From: DATBLE01 sp963734065
GTDB lineage: Bacteria; Actinomycetota; Thermoleophilia; Gaiellales; Gaiellaceae
DNA: 64,000 bases
NCBI GenBank assembly: GCA_963734065.1
Contig: CAVTFN010000005.1
Span: 186,001-250,000 of the forward strand
Direction of reading: 5' to 3'
The position numbers and the translations under genes were made by a program. Below, in pieces: positions 11,387 to 20,053 of the stretch (position 1 is its first letter; each line of letters begins with the position of its first letter). The notes under the pieces were generated by a model. The model was not told the DNA's origin, searched no databases, and worked only from the letters and a program-made list of their open reading frames with translations.

Positions 11387-12267
11387 GCCGCCGGCAAGGA
11401 GAGCCGGTCGAGCAGCTCGAGCACGACGCCCTCGCGCAGACCGCCGCGACCGACCTCGAGTGGGACGCCGAGGAGCCGCTGGAGGGAGGCGACGATCGCG
11501 GTGCCTGCGGGCAACGCGCGGGCGCGCCAGAGGTCGATGCCGTAGCGTCCGGCAAGCTCGGCCGTCGGCGTCCTCCGCAGCAGGCCGAACGCCTCGCGGA
11601 GCTCGTTCGGCCCGAGCGCCGGGCCGACCAGCTTGCGCAGCGACCGCGCCGTCCCGCCGACCACGATCGCCCCACGGGGCAGCGGGGGCGTCAGCGCGGA
11701 CACAGCCGCGCGAGCCTCCCCGCAGAGCGCCGCCAGCTCCTTCTTGCCCGGCGGATCTCCATGCGGGATGCGCGCGCTCAGGCGGAGCGAGCCGAGGTCG
11801 ATCGACCGGAGCCAGGCCGCCCCGTGCTCGACCGTTCCGATCGCGACCTGGGCGGAGCCGCCGCCGACGTCGCAGACCGCGACCGCGCCGTTCCGGCTGA
11901 GTCCGGCCAGGGCGCCCTCGAACGCGAGGCAGGCCTCGTCCTCGCGCGTCAGGACGCGTGCCTCGATCTCCGTCGCGCGCGTGAGCAGGTGGATGAGCTG
12001 CGGGGCGTTCCGCGCCTGCCGTCCCGGGGAGGCGACGACGACGTCGATCAGCTCGGCGCCGGCGTCGCGCGCGTTCTCGACGAAGCCGGCGACGCACTCG
12101 ACCGTCTCGGCGAGCTTCGGCGCGGAGATCGCGCCGAAGCGCTCCACGTCGGCGCCGAGCCCGACCACGCGCTTGCCGCGAAGGACCTCAGCGATGCGGT
12201 CGTCCGCCCGCGCTCCGACCAGCAGGCGGATGGTGTTCGACCCGATGTCGACGACCGCGACGCTCAT
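11368..12267 (-). CDS. ppx: Exopolyphosphatase Ppx/GppA family
   Basis: Removes terminal phosphate from polyphosphate (or acts on pppGpp). The N-terminus VAVVDIGSNTIRLLVG is the phosphate-binding loop of the ASKHA fold, and CDVGGGSAQVAIG and VVGGTARSLRKL are the other conserved loops. At 299 residues it is the short one-module actinobacterial form lacking the C-terminal HD-like domain. ATG 12267 is chosen; ATG 12276 would add three residues. It lies downstream of ppk in the same direction with a 68-bp gap that holds a PHO-box-like triple repeat. Confidence 0.88.
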   Translation of the reverse strand: MSVAVVDIGSNTIRLLVGARADDRIAEVLRGKRVVGLGADVERFGAISAPKLAETVECVAGFVENARDAGAELIDVVVASPGRQARNAPQLIHLLTRATEIEARVLTREDEACLAFEGALAGLSRNGAVAVCDVGGGSAQVAIGTVEHGAAWLRSIDLGSLRLSARIPHGDPPGKKELAALCGEARAAVSALTPPLPRGAIVVGGTARSLRKLVGPALGPNELREAFGLLRRTPTAELAGRYGIDLWRARALPAGTAIVASLQRLLGVPLEVGRGGLREGVVLELLDRLSLPAAQAGGR

Positions 12268-12302
12268 CGTCCCCATTCTCACGAGCACTCCGGCTGTGAA
12301 GC

Positions 12303-12335
12303 GGGAACGGTCCGGTAACGATTCGGTGAAAGCGC
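12303..12335 (-). promoter_or_regulatory. Putative PHO box upstream of ppx
   Basis: Three 11-bp units start at 12303, 12314 and 12325; read on the plus strand the last two begin GGTAAC and GGTGAA, equivalent to TTCACC/GTTACC on the ppx strand. Exact 11-bp phasing matches the known actinobacterial PhoP operator layout. It lies between the ppk stop and the ppx start, so it would give ppx its own PhoP control. Sequence match only. Confidence 0.45.
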
Positions 12336-14435
12336 TCAGGCGACCCGGCGCGGGCGCCGGCGCCTCGCGGCGCGCATCAGCACGGTCTGGCCCGAACGCG
12401 GCTGCTCGCCCTTCTTCGGGCGTAGGCGCTTCCAATTCCCATCCGGCTGGAGCTCCCAGGCGGTGTCGTCCTCGAGCAGGGCGTCGAGCGCGGCGGCGAG
12501 TCGCTGCTGGAGCCGGGCGTCGTCGACGGGCGTGACCGCCTCGAGCCGATGGTCGAGATTCCGCGGCAGCAGGTCGGCGCTGCCGATGTAGTACGACCGG
12601 TTCCCGCGTGCCTCGAAGTGGTAGACGCGGCTGTGCTCCAGGAACCGGCCGAGGACGCTGCGCACGCGGATGTTCTCGCTCAGGCCCTTCACGCCGGGGC
12701 GCAGCGTGCAGACGCTGCGGACGATCAGGTCGATCTTCGCCCCCGCCTGCGAGGCGAGGTAGAGCTCGTCGATGATCGCCTTGTCCGAGAGGTTGTTCAC
12801 CTTCAGCCGGATGACCGCGCGCTTGCGGGCCGCGGCCGCCTGCGCCACCTTGCGGATCTCGTCGATCACGCGGTCGCGAAGGTTGAACGGCGCGACGAGG
12901 AGCTTCCGGAACGCCTCCGGCTTTCCGAACCCGGTGGCGTAGTTGAACAGGTTGGCGACGTCCTCGGCGATCTCGGGATCGGCGGTGAACAGCCCGAAGT
13001 CCTCGTAGACGCGTGCCGTCACGGAGTGGTAGTTGCCGGTGCCGATGTGGACGTAGCGGCGAAGGCCGCCCGGCTCGCGGCGCACGACGAGGGCGGCCTT
13101 GGCGTGGATCTTCAGGTTCGGCCAGCCGTGCACGACGTGGACGCCGGCCCGCTCCAGCGCCTGCGACCACTCGATGTTCCGGCGCTCGTCGAACCGCGCC
13201 TTCAGCTCGACGAGGCAGACGCTCTGCTTGCCGTTCTCGGTTGCCTCGACCAGTGCGGGAACGAGCGGCGTCTCGTCGCTCGTCCGGTACACCGTCGCCT
13301 TCAACGCGATCACATCCGGGTCGGTCGCAGCGCCGGCGACGAAAGCCCCGAAGCTCGACGCGAAGGAGTCGTATGGATGGTGGACGAGGATGTCCGACTT
13401 GGCGATCTCGGAGAAGATCACGCCCGGCACCGTGCCGAACCTCGTGCTGGCAACGGGGACCCACGGCTCGTCCTTGAGCTCGGGCCGGTCGAGCGCGGCC
13501 AGCTGCATCGCGTCGGCGAGGTCGAGCAGGCCCGGGACGAGATAGACCTGGTCGTCCTCGACACGCATCCCGCGCTTCAGCCGATCGAGCAGGTCGGGCG
13601 ACACGGAGTCGGCCACCTCGATGCGGACGATGTCACCGAAGCGGCGCCGGTGCAGCTCGAGCTGCACCGCCTCGAGCAGGTCGTTCGCCTCGTCCGAGAC
13701 CTCGAAGTCGGCGTCTCTCGTCAGCCGGAAGGCCGCGCACTCCCGGATCTCCATCTGAGGGAAGAGCGACTCGAGCAAGTGGGCGATCACGTCCTCGAGC
13801 GGCACGAACAGGCCGCGTGTCCCGACCTCGACGAAGCGGGCCAGCCCCTCCGGGACCTTGACGCGGGCGAGCCGCTCCTCCCCGGTCTCGGAATCGCGGA
13901 CGAAGACCCCGAGGCTGAGCGAGAGGGCGGAGATGTACGGAAACGGCTGGCCCGGCCCGACCGCGAGCGGGGTCAGGACCGGATAGATGTCCTGTCGGAA
14001 ACGGACGACCAGCTCTGCGAGCTCCTCCTTCGTGCAGTCGGCGATGGTGCCGATGCGGATACCTTCCGCGGCGAGCGCCGGGACGAGCTCGTCGGCCCAG
14101 AGCGTCGCCTGCCGCGCGGTCAGCGCCTCCACGCGCGTCCGGATATCGGCGAGCATCGCCTTCGGCGTCCGGCCGTCGTCGGAGCGCACGTTCAGCCCCG
14201 CCGCCGCCTGGTCGAGCAGCCCGGCCACGCGGACGGCGAAGAACTCGTCCATGTGCGAGGAGAAGAACGCCGCGTACTTCACGCGCTCCAGCAGCGGCGT
14301 GCTCTCGTCGAACGCCTGCTCCAGCACCCGCGCGCTCCAGTCGAGCCGGGACAGCTCCCTGTTCAACAGCCGGCCCGCTTTCTTTGGGCGCCGGGCGGCG
14401 GCCGGCCGGGCGGCGGTCTTCGAACTCGGGGTCAC
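12336..14435 (-). CDS. ppk1: Polyphosphate kinase Ppk1
   Basis: Reversibly polymerises ATP gamma-phosphate into polyphosphate. 699 residues from GTG 14435, the normal length. After a basic, Ala/Pro-rich leader of about 20 residues come RLLNRELSRLDWSARVLEQA (N domain), the HD middle domain, and the C1/C2 domains with the active-site histidines in NLKIHAKAALVVRRE and RRYVHIGTGNYHSVTARVYEDFGLF. The start codon follows the stop of the PhoP-like regulator after only 4 bp, so the two are probably co-transcribed and phosphate-controlled. Confidence 0.93.
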   Translation of the reverse strand: MTPSSKTAARPAAARRPKKAGRLLNRELSRLDWSARVLEQAFDESTPLLERVKYAAFFSSHMDEFFAVRVAGLLDQAAAGLNVRSDDGRTPKAMLADIRTRVEALTARQATLWADELVPALAAEGIRIGTIADCTKEELAELVVRFRQDIYPVLTPLAVGPGQPFPYISALSLSLGVFVRDSETGEERLARVKVPEGLARFVEVGTRGLFVPLEDVIAHLLESLFPQMEIRECAAFRLTRDADFEVSDEANDLLEAVQLELHRRRFGDIVRIEVADSVSPDLLDRLKRGMRVEDDQVYLVPGLLDLADAMQLAALDRPELKDEPWVPVASTRFGTVPGVIFSEIAKSDILVHHPYDSFASSFGAFVAGAATDPDVIALKATVYRTSDETPLVPALVEATENGKQSVCLVELKARFDERRNIEWSQALERAGVHVVHGWPNLKIHAKAALVVRREPGGLRRYVHIGTGNYHSVTARVYEDFGLFTADPEIAEDVANLFNYATGFGKPEAFRKLLVAPFNLRDRVIDEIRKVAQAAAARKRAVIRLKVNNLSDKAIIDELYLASQAGAKIDLIVRSVCTLRPGVKGLSENIRVRSVLGRFLEHSRVYHFEARGNRSYYIGSADLLPRNLDHRLEAVTPVDDARLQQRLAAALDALLEDDTAWELQPDGNWKRLRPKKGEQPRSGQTVLMRAARRRRPRRVA

Positions 14436-14439
14436 CCGC

Positions 14440-15135
14440 TTACTTTGACTGGGCTTCGAGCTTGTAGCCAACTCCGTGCCGCGTGTGGATGAAGGTGTGA
14501 TGGGATGCCTGCCGGTCGATCTTGTCGCGTAGCTTCCGCACGAACACGTCCACAGTGCGGTCACGATAGCGCTGGCGGCGACCCCAGATGCGCTGCATCA
14601 GCTCCTCGCGGCTGACCACACGGCCGCGCTCGAGCGCGAGCGCGTGGAGGAGCCGGAACTCGGTCAGCGTCAGCTCGGCGCTGTGCCCGTCGACGTACGC
14701 CTGCACGTTGGCGGGGTCGATCACGAGCTCCTCGATCTCGATTCGGTCGCCGCGATCCGGTGCCTGGGCCCTGACCCCGCGCCGCACCGCCGCCCGGACA
14801 CGGGCGACGAGCTCCCCCATCGAGAACGGCTTCACCAGGTAGTCGTCGGCGCCGAGCTCGAGCGCGCGGATGCGGTCGCCCTCGGTTCCGCGGGCGCTGA
14901 CGACGACGATCGGCGTGCCGATCCCCTCGCCGCGGACGGTCTCGATCAGCTCCCACCCGTCCAGCCCGGGGAGCATCAGGTCGAGCACGCACGCGTCGGG
15001 GCGCTCGTAGCGCAGGCGGGCCAGGCCGAGCTCTCCCCGCTCGACCGCCACGGCGTCGAAGCCGCCCGCCTCCAGGTGACGCGCCATGCCGTCGGCGATC
15101 ACGTCGTCGTCCTCGACGATCAGCACACGAGGCAT
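14440..15135 (-). CDS. phoP: PhoP-like response regulator
   Basis: OmpR-family regulator of 231 residues: receiver with Asp52 (CVLDLMLPGLDGW), the KPFSMGELVARVR lysine, and a winged-helix domain with RTVDVFVRKLRDKI and HTRHGVGYKLEAQSK. Divergent from a histidine kinase and upstream of ppk, with pit and pst genes nearby, so phosphate control is a strong inference. The 58-bp divergent region holds a three-unit PHO-box repeat, suggesting autoregulation. The gene symbol rests on context; other OmpR members cannot be excluded by sequence alone. Confidence 0.85.
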   Translation of the reverse strand: MPRVLIVEDDDVIADGMARHLEAGGFDAVAVERGELGLARLRYERPDACVLDLMLPGLDGWELIETVRGEGIGTPIVVVSARGTEGDRIRALELGADDYLVKPFSMGELVARVRAAVRRGVRAQAPDRGDRIEIEELVIDPANVQAYVDGHSAELTLTEFRLLHALALERGRVVSREELMQRIWGRRQRYRDRTVDVFVRKLRDKIDRQASHHTFIHTRHGVGYKLEAQSK

Positions 15136-15170
15136 GACGCCTACGATAGATCCGGCCTCCGCTGAGAGCC

Positions 15171-15198
15171 GGTGATCATCTGGTGACAATCTGGTGAA
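15171..15198 (+). promoter_or_regulatory. PHO box between phoP-like and kinase genes
   Basis: Three GGTGA units begin at 15171, 15182 and 15193, exactly 11 bp apart, and the first two share ATC-type spacers ending in CT. The last unit includes the GTG start codon of the kinase, so a bound regulator would cover the translation start as well as the divergent promoters. Confidence 0.65.
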
Positions 15199-16171
15199 GC
15201 GTTTTCGACGCTCTGCGGTGCCTGCACCCGCGCAGGCGCCCGAGTCGCCGCGGGCGGACGTCGACCGCGCCCGCGCCCTGATCGAGGAGAGCCGCGAGAT
15301 CGTGATCGTCCTCGACGAGTCCCGCCGAGTCGTCACCGCGAGTCGGCGCGCCCGCGAGTCTCTCGACGGGCTCGTCGAGGGTTCGGTCTTCGCGGACGAC
15401 CTGCTCCATCTCGGCGGGCGCACGCCGATCGAGATCCCCTACATGCTCGGCGAGCGCCAGGAGACGCTGGTGTACCTGAGCGCGCCCGGCGAGCTGGCCG
15501 CCTACCAGGAGCTCCGGGCGGGCTTCACCGCAGCCGTCTCGCACGAGCTGCGGACGCCGCTCGCCCGGCTGATGGCGCTGCTCGAGAGCGCCCTGCTACC
15601 TGGGGCCGACCAGGACGACCTGATCGGACGGGCCAAGGTCGAGGTCGAGCGGATCGGCGAGCTGATCGACGACGTGCTCTTCCTCAGCGAGCTCGAGAGC
15701 GGGCGCGCGGTGGTGGCGCTCGGCTCGATCAGGGCCTTGCCGGTGATCGACCAGGTCGTCTCCGAGGCGGCCGACCGGGCGGCCGCCGCCGGCGTCGAGC
15801 TCAGGGTAGAGTGCACCGCCTCGTTCGACCTCCCGTTGCGGGCTCGGATGCTCCAGGTGGTGGTCGGGAACCTGGTCGAGAACGCGATCCGGTATGCGGG
15901 CCCCGGCGTGAGCTGCACGATCTCGTGCGCCGAGGACGCCGACGCGCGGCGCCTGGTCGTCTCGGACGACGGATCAGGGGTCCCCGAGGACGACCTGCCG
16001 CGCCTGTTCGAGCGCTTCTACCGGGCGGACCAGGCCCGCTCGAGCCGCGGCACGGGTCTCGGGCTCGCGATCGTCAAGCACGTGGTCGCCGCCGCCGGGG
16101 GGGCGGTCGAGGCGACCGCGACCTCCGGCGGCGGCCTGACCGTCACGTGCTCGTTCCCAACCGGGCTCTGA
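15194..16171 (+). CDS. phoR: PhoR-like sensor histidine kinase without membrane segments
   Basis: 325 residues from GTG 15194. A basic N-terminus leads into a PAS-like segment (about residues 25-100), then HisKA with phosphoacceptor His117 (VSHELRTPLARLMALLE), the N box NLVENAIRYAG, G1 DDGSGVPEDDLPRLFERFYRAD and G2 RGTGLGLAIVKH. I see no hydrophobic stretch long enough for a membrane helix, unlike typical PhoR with one or two. It may sense through a soluble or membrane-associated partner such as PhoU. It is followed after 12 bp by DUF47 and pit. Confidence 0.85.
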   Translation: MKRFRRSAVPAPAQAPESPRADVDRARALIEESREIVIVLDESRRVVTASRRARESLDGLVEGSVFADDLLHLGGRTPIEIPYMLGERQETLVYLSAPGELAAYQELRAGFTAAVSHELRTPLARLMALLESALLPGADQDDLIGRAKVEVERIGELIDDVLFLSELESGRAVVALGSIRALPVIDQVVSEAADRAAAAGVELRVECTASFDLPLRARMLQVVVGNLVENAIRYAGPGVSCTISCAEDADARRLVVSDDGSGVPEDDLPRLFERFYRADQARSSRGTGLGLAIVKHVVAAAGGAVEATATSGGGLTVTCSFPTGL

Positions 16172-16183
16172 TAGACACCGGCC

Positions 16184-16804
16184 GTGCGGATCCGCTTCAC
16201 CCCCGAGCGCACGGAGTTCTTCGACCTGTTCTCGCGCGCGTCTTCGAACGCCGTGGACGTCGCTCGGCTCGGGCTGGAGCTGTTCGAGCGCTTCCCCCAG
16301 GACGGCGCCGAGCTGATCGGCCGGATCAAGGAGCTCGAGCACACGGGCGACGACCTCACGCACGAGATCGTCGACCAGATCAACAAGACGTTCGTCACCC
16401 CGTTCGACCGCGACGACATCTACCGGCTCGCCGCCGCGATCGACGACGTCTGCGACTTCGTCGACGAGTCCGCGGACCACCTCGGCTCGTGGGGTTTCTC
16501 GGAGGTGCCTCCCGACGCGCGGGCGCTCGCCGACGTCGTCCTCCGCCAGACGATCCTCCTCGACGAGGCCGTCCAGCGGCTGAAGGGGTTCAAGGACTCG
16601 AGCCGCCAGCTGATCGAGCTGCGTGATCTGGAAGACGAAGGCGATCGCCTGTTCCGCGACGGCGTGGGCGCGCTCTTCCGCTCGGGTGCCGACCCGCTGA
16701 CGGTGATCCGCTGGAAGGACATCTACGAGGGGCTCGAGGAGGCGGTCGACGCCTGCGAGAACGCGGCCGACGTGCTCGAGGCGATCGTGGTCAAGAACCG
16801 GTAG
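16184..16804 (+). CDS. DUF47 (PhoU-like) Pit accessory protein
   Basis: 206 residues, all helical, of the DUF47/TIGR00153 family: RASSNAVDVARLGLELF, KELEHTGDDLTHEIVDQINKTF, TPFDRDDIYRLAAAIDDVCD, RWKDIYEGLEEAVDACENAADVLEAIVVK. Such proteins are PhoU relatives usually encoded directly before a PiT-family phosphate permease, as here (9-bp gap). It probably modulates Pit transport or links it to signalling. Confidence 0.9.
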   Translation: MRIRFTPERTEFFDLFSRASSNAVDVARLGLELFERFPQDGAELIGRIKELEHTGDDLTHEIVDQINKTFVTPFDRDDIYRLAAAIDDVCDFVDESADHLGSWGFSEVPPDARALADVVLRQTILLDEAVQRLKGFKDSSRQLIELRDLEDEGDRLFRDGVGALFRSGADPLTVIRWKDIYEGLEEAVDACENAADVLEAIVVKNR

Positions 16805-16813
16805 CGCGACGCC

Positions 16814-17808
16814 GTGGAAGGGGACGTCCTCCTCGTCGTCGTCGTGGTCGTCGCGCTCGGGTTCGACTTCACCAACGGCTTCCACGACACGGCGAACGCC
16901 GTCGCGACCTCGATCTCGACGCGGGCCCTCCCGCCGAGGCTGGCGGTCGCGATCGCCTCGGTCGCCAACCTCGTCGGCGCCTTCGTCACCACCGCCGTCG
17001 CCACGACGGTCGGGAGCGGAGTGCTGGACACCCAGCTCGTGACCACGAAAACGGTGCTCGCAGCACTCTTTGGCGCGATCGCCTGGAACCTCGCCACGTG
17101 GTGGCTCGGGCTGCCGTCGAGCTCGTCCCACGCGCTGATCGGCGGTTTGGTCGGTGCGGCCCTCGCACAGTCCGGGGTGGACGGCGTCCAGTGGCACAAC
17201 CTGGCTCACAAGGTGATCATCCCGGCGTTCATCGCCCCGACGATCGCCTTCGCAGCCGCGTTCGTCCTGCTGATCGCGATCTTCTGGATCTTCCAGCGGA
17301 TGCCGTCGGCACCGGCGAACCGGACGTTCCGGATCGGGCAGCTGTTCTCCGGCACGTTCGTCGCCTTCACACACGGCGCGAACGACGCGCAGAAGACGAT
17401 GGGCGTGATCGCGCTCGCGCTGCTCGCGAACGGCTCGATCGACCACGTTCTACATTCCCGACCTGGGTCAAGATCGCGCCGGCGTCGCGATCGCCGCCGG
17501 CACCTATGTCGGCGGCTGGCGGATCATGCGGACGATCGGACAGCGGCTGTACAAGATCGAGCCGCCCGCCGGGTTCGCGGCCCAGGCGACGGCCGGCGCC
17601 GTGATCGATGTCGCGACCCGTCTCGGCTACCCGCTCTCGACCACCCACGTGATCTCCGGGGCCGTGCTCGGCTCCGGCTCCACGCGCCGCTTCCGCGCCG
17701 TGCGCTGGGGCATCGCCGGCAACATCGTCGCCGCCTGGTTCCTGACCATCCCAGCGGCCGCGCGTCGTGGCCGCGGCTCTGTACTGGCCGGTTCAGGCGA
17801 TCTTCTAA
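16814..17808 (+). CDS. pit: PiT-family inorganic phosphate permease, frameshifted near 3' end
   Basis: Low-affinity phosphate:cation symporter of the inner membrane. The first 210 residues are clean with the signature GFDFTNGFHDTANAVAT, repeated hydrophobic helices, PSSSSHALIGGLVGA and GANDAQKTMGVIALALLANG. From about 17445 the frame changes several times within 40 bp, then LYKIEPPAGFAAQATAGAVI and GYPLSTTHVISGAVLGSG (the second PiT signature) read through, and one more shift near 17760 is needed to reach VVAAALYWPVQAIF and a TAA at 17806. Total about 331 codons, the usual actinobacterial size. I judge the indels to be errors, but a genuine loss of function cannot be excluded. Confidence 0.85.
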
Positions 17809-17878
17809 ACCGAACCTTCCCCCGCCGTTCACCGTCCCCGTACCCACTCTGGCCGCGTCCGGAACAGACTCCGAAGCC

Positions 17879-18052
17879 GTGGAGTCCCAGCGCGCGGAGA
17901 GCGGCTTCGTCCTCCTCCTGACAGCGGAAGAGCGCGCCGCTCTCGTGCGCGTCCTCCGCGTGGTCGGGGACAACTGGTGGCTGGACGAAACCGAGCGCGA
18001 GGTCCTGGAGCGGCTCGAGAATCCCGCCGCCGAGCTCGTCCCCGCCGCCTGA
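17879..18052 (+). CDS. Small hypothetical protein (57 residues)
   Basis: In the clean frame after pit, GTG 17879 opens a 57-residue acidic, soluble protein (SGFVLLLTAEERAALVRVLR, WWLDETEREVLERLENP) with two predicted helices. I do not recognise the family. A GTTCACC-type element at 17827 followed 11 bp later by CCGTACCC is a weak PHO-box candidate in front of it. The start is uncertain, since no clear Shine-Dalgarno is present. The following 160 bp to the acr3 stop hold nothing I can name. Confidence 0.4.
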   Translation: MESQRAESGFVLLLTAEERAALVRVLRVVGDNWWLDETEREVLERLENPAAELVPAA

Positions 18053-18212
18053 TTCCTCCTCGAAAGCGCGGCCGAGTGCCTTCGGGGGAGGGCCAGCGAC
18101 CGTGTCGCGTAGACGAGACGCGAGCCCCGGAAAGGCACCGCATGAGCGCCATGGACGACGGCCGCGCGCGGACGCCTGGACGTGCAAGATGCGGGTACAC
18201 GGCGCGGGTTGC

Positions 18213-19346
18213 CTACAGGCTCGTGGCGTAGCTCCGAGGGGCAACTGGAGGCCAGAAGCGACGTGCCCAGAGGGCGACGTAGACCAGCGCGACCAGCACC
18301 GGCACCTCGATCAGGGGGCCGACCACTCCCGCGAGCGCCTGGCCGGATTCGGCGCCCCAGATCCCGACCGCGACGGCGATGGCGAGCTCGAAGTCGTTCG
18401 AGGCGACCGTGAAGCCCATGCTGGCCGTCTGGGCGTACGGCAATCCGATCACCTTCCCGATCACGAAGCCGGCGACCCACATCACCGCGAAGTAGACGAG
18501 CAGCGGGACGGCGATCATCGCCACGTCCTGGGGCTGTGAGGTGATCGTGTCGCCCTGGAGCGCGAACAGGATCACGATCGTGAAGAGCAGGCCATAGAGG
18601 GTGATCGGGCTGATCCGCGGGATGAACTTGTGGTCGTACCAGTCACGCCCTTTGTGCTCGAGCCCGATTCGGCGGGTGAGGAATCCGGCGGCGAGCGGGA
18701 TCCCGAGGAAGATCAGGACGGTCCTCGCGACCTCCCAGATGCCGACCTCGAAGCCTTCCGTGTCGAGGCCGAGCCAGCCCGGGAGGACGGTCAGATAGAA
18801 GTAGCCGAGGAACGCGAACGCAGCGACCTGGAAGAGCGCGTTGAAGACGACGAGCATGGCGGCCCGGTCACGGTCGCCTCTGGCGATGTCGTTCCAGATC
18901 AACACCATCGCGATGCAGCGGGCGAGACCGACGACGATCACACCGGTCCGATACTCCGGCTGGTCGGCGAGGAACAGCCATGCCAGGGCGAACATGAACG
19001 CCGGCCCGATCACCCACGAGAGAAAGAGGGAGATCCCGAAGAATTGGCGGTCGGAGACGCCGTCGTGTCGTCGGTGGCCGAGTTCTTCGTAGCGAACCTT
19101 CGCCAGCACCGGATACATCATCAGCAGCAAGCCGAGTGCGATCGGCAGCGAGACGGTCCCGACTCGGAGCTTGTCGAGACCGTCGTTCAGGCTCGGAACC
19201 AGGGCGCCGAGGCCAAGGCCCGCTGCCATTGCAACCCCGATCCAGAGTGGCAGGAACCGGTCGAGGGTCGAGAGCTTCGCGACGACGCCGTCCGATTCCG
19301 GCGGCGCCGGCGTCGTGGTGCGGGAGACCTCAGCAGCTGCAGTCAT
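18213..19346 (-). CDS. acr3: ACR3-family arsenite efflux permease
   Basis: 377 residues, about ten hydrophobic helices, extrudes As(III). The conserved membrane cysteine motif GLARCIAMVLIWND marks ACR3 rather than ArsB, together with GFTVASNDFELAIAVAVG and ISPITLYGLLFTIVILFALQ. The ATG at 19346 overlaps the 3' end of arsR by 17 bp, so translation is coupled. It is the last gene of the DUF2180-arsR-acr3 operon, between pit and pst. Confidence 0.93.
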   Translation of the reverse strand: MTAAAEVSRTTTPAPPESDGVVAKLSTLDRFLPLWIGVAMAAGLGLGALVPSLNDGLDKLRVGTVSLPIALGLLLMMYPVLAKVRYEELGHRRHDGVSDRQFFGISLFLSWVIGPAFMFALAWLFLADQPEYRTGVIVVGLARCIAMVLIWNDIARGDRDRAAMLVVFNALFQVAAFAFLGYFYLTVLPGWLGLDTEGFEVGIWEVARTVLIFLGIPLAAGFLTRRIGLEHKGRDWYDHKFIPRISPITLYGLLFTIVILFALQGDTITSQPQDVAMIAVPLLVYFAVMWVAGFVIGKVIGLPYAQTASMGFTVASNDFELAIAVAVGIWGAESGQALAGVVGPLIEVPVLVALVYVALWARRFWPPVAPRSYATSL

Positions 19347-19659
19347 CTGGACCGGCCTCGACTGACTCGGCAAGGAGGCCGCCGATGACCTCGTGCAGCT
19401 CGGCGAGCCGTTCGCGGCTCGCCCAGTAGCAGGTGCGCATTCCATCGATCTCACCGATGATGAGGCCCGCATCTTTGAGCACCTTGAGATGCTGAGAGAC
19501 GGTGGCCTGGGCGAGTGGCAACTCGTCGACGATTTGACCGCAGCAGCAGCCCTCGCGGGCAAGCAGGAGGCCGAGGATGCGGACACGAGTCGGATGGCCG
19601 AGCGCCTTCGCGAGACTCGCAATATCGGTCTCGACCGCCGGAGAGATGTCGGCGATCAC
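19330..19659 (-). CDS. arsR: ArsR-family arsenite-responsive repressor
   Basis: 109 residues from GTG 19659, a start that overlaps the DUF2180 stop by 4 bp (an ATG at 19755 in the same frame would run through the upstream gene). The winged helix shows KALGHPTRVRILGLLLAREG and QATVSQHLKVLKDAGLI. Potential As(III) ligands are the Cys38-Cys40 triplet just before the recognition helices, Cys77, and a C-terminal DDCSC. It probably represses its own operon. An imperfect inverted repeat (GATCTAC at 19920, GTAGATC at 19956) in the promoter is a possible operator. Confidence 0.9.
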   Translation of the reverse strand: MIADISPAVETDIASLAKALGHPTRVRILGLLLAREGCCCGQIVDELPLAQATVSQHLKVLKDAGLIIGEIDGMRTCYWASRERLAELHEVIGGLLAESVEAGPDDCSC

Positions 19660-19883
19660 TTGGCGGCCGCCGTGTGGTGCCGGCGGGCAGCGACGATGCC
19701 GGCGGGTACGGAATCCAGTGTTTTCACCGTCGGCAGCTGGTGAGGGCAGCCCCAAATCGTGCCGCCAATGCGATGCTCACGTGCCTCGACGAGGTGGTCG
19801 ACGCAGAGCCCGACCCCGCAGTGACGGCATATCCCGACGGCCGCGACGCTGTCGTTGACCTTGGCACACTCGAAGCAGTTCAT
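19656..19883 (-). CDS. DUF2180-like small zinc-binding protein
   Basis: 75 residues from an ATG preceded by a strong GAGGAGGG. The N-terminus MNCFECAKVNDSVAAVGICR continues HCGVGLCVDH, giving C3, C6, C19, C22, C27 and H30 as a likely zinc knuckle, with C46 and H48 further on. This matches the DUF2180 pattern (small CxxC...CxxC...CxxH proteins, described mostly in archaea). It leads the arsR-acr3 operon with 4-bp overlap. Metal chaperoning or sensing is possible but not shown. Confidence 0.6.
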   Translation of the reverse strand: MNCFECAKVNDSVAAVGICRHCGVGLCVDHLVEAREHRIGGTIWGCPHQLPTVKTLDSVPAGIVAARRHHTAAAK

Positions 19884-20000
19884 CGTGCCCTCCTCGGAAC
19901 CGGTTGATCGTCCATCGCAGATCTACGATCGCCCGCGGGGCGGGACGGAGCATCGGTAGATCAGCCACGCGCCGATCCGTGGTTTCTACGGGGACCAGGG

Positions 20001-20028
20001 GACGGGCGCCCCGGGAGAGGCGCCCGTC
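20001..20028. terminator. GC-rich hairpin downstream of pstS
   Basis: Perfect 10-bp arms (GACGGGCGCC and complement) around an 8-nt loop, starting 26 bp past the pstS stop. No T-run follows, as is common for actinobacterial terminators. It would separate pstS from the ars operon, which starts upstream on the same strand. Confidence 0.65.
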
Positions 20029-20053
20029 GTCACCAGCACCGGAGCGGAGGGTG

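Noticed and set aside
18053..18212. Possible riboswitch or RNA in the gap between the small gene and acr3
   Set aside because: Only short weak stems; no recognisable riboswitch core and no expressed gene directly downstream in the right orientation.
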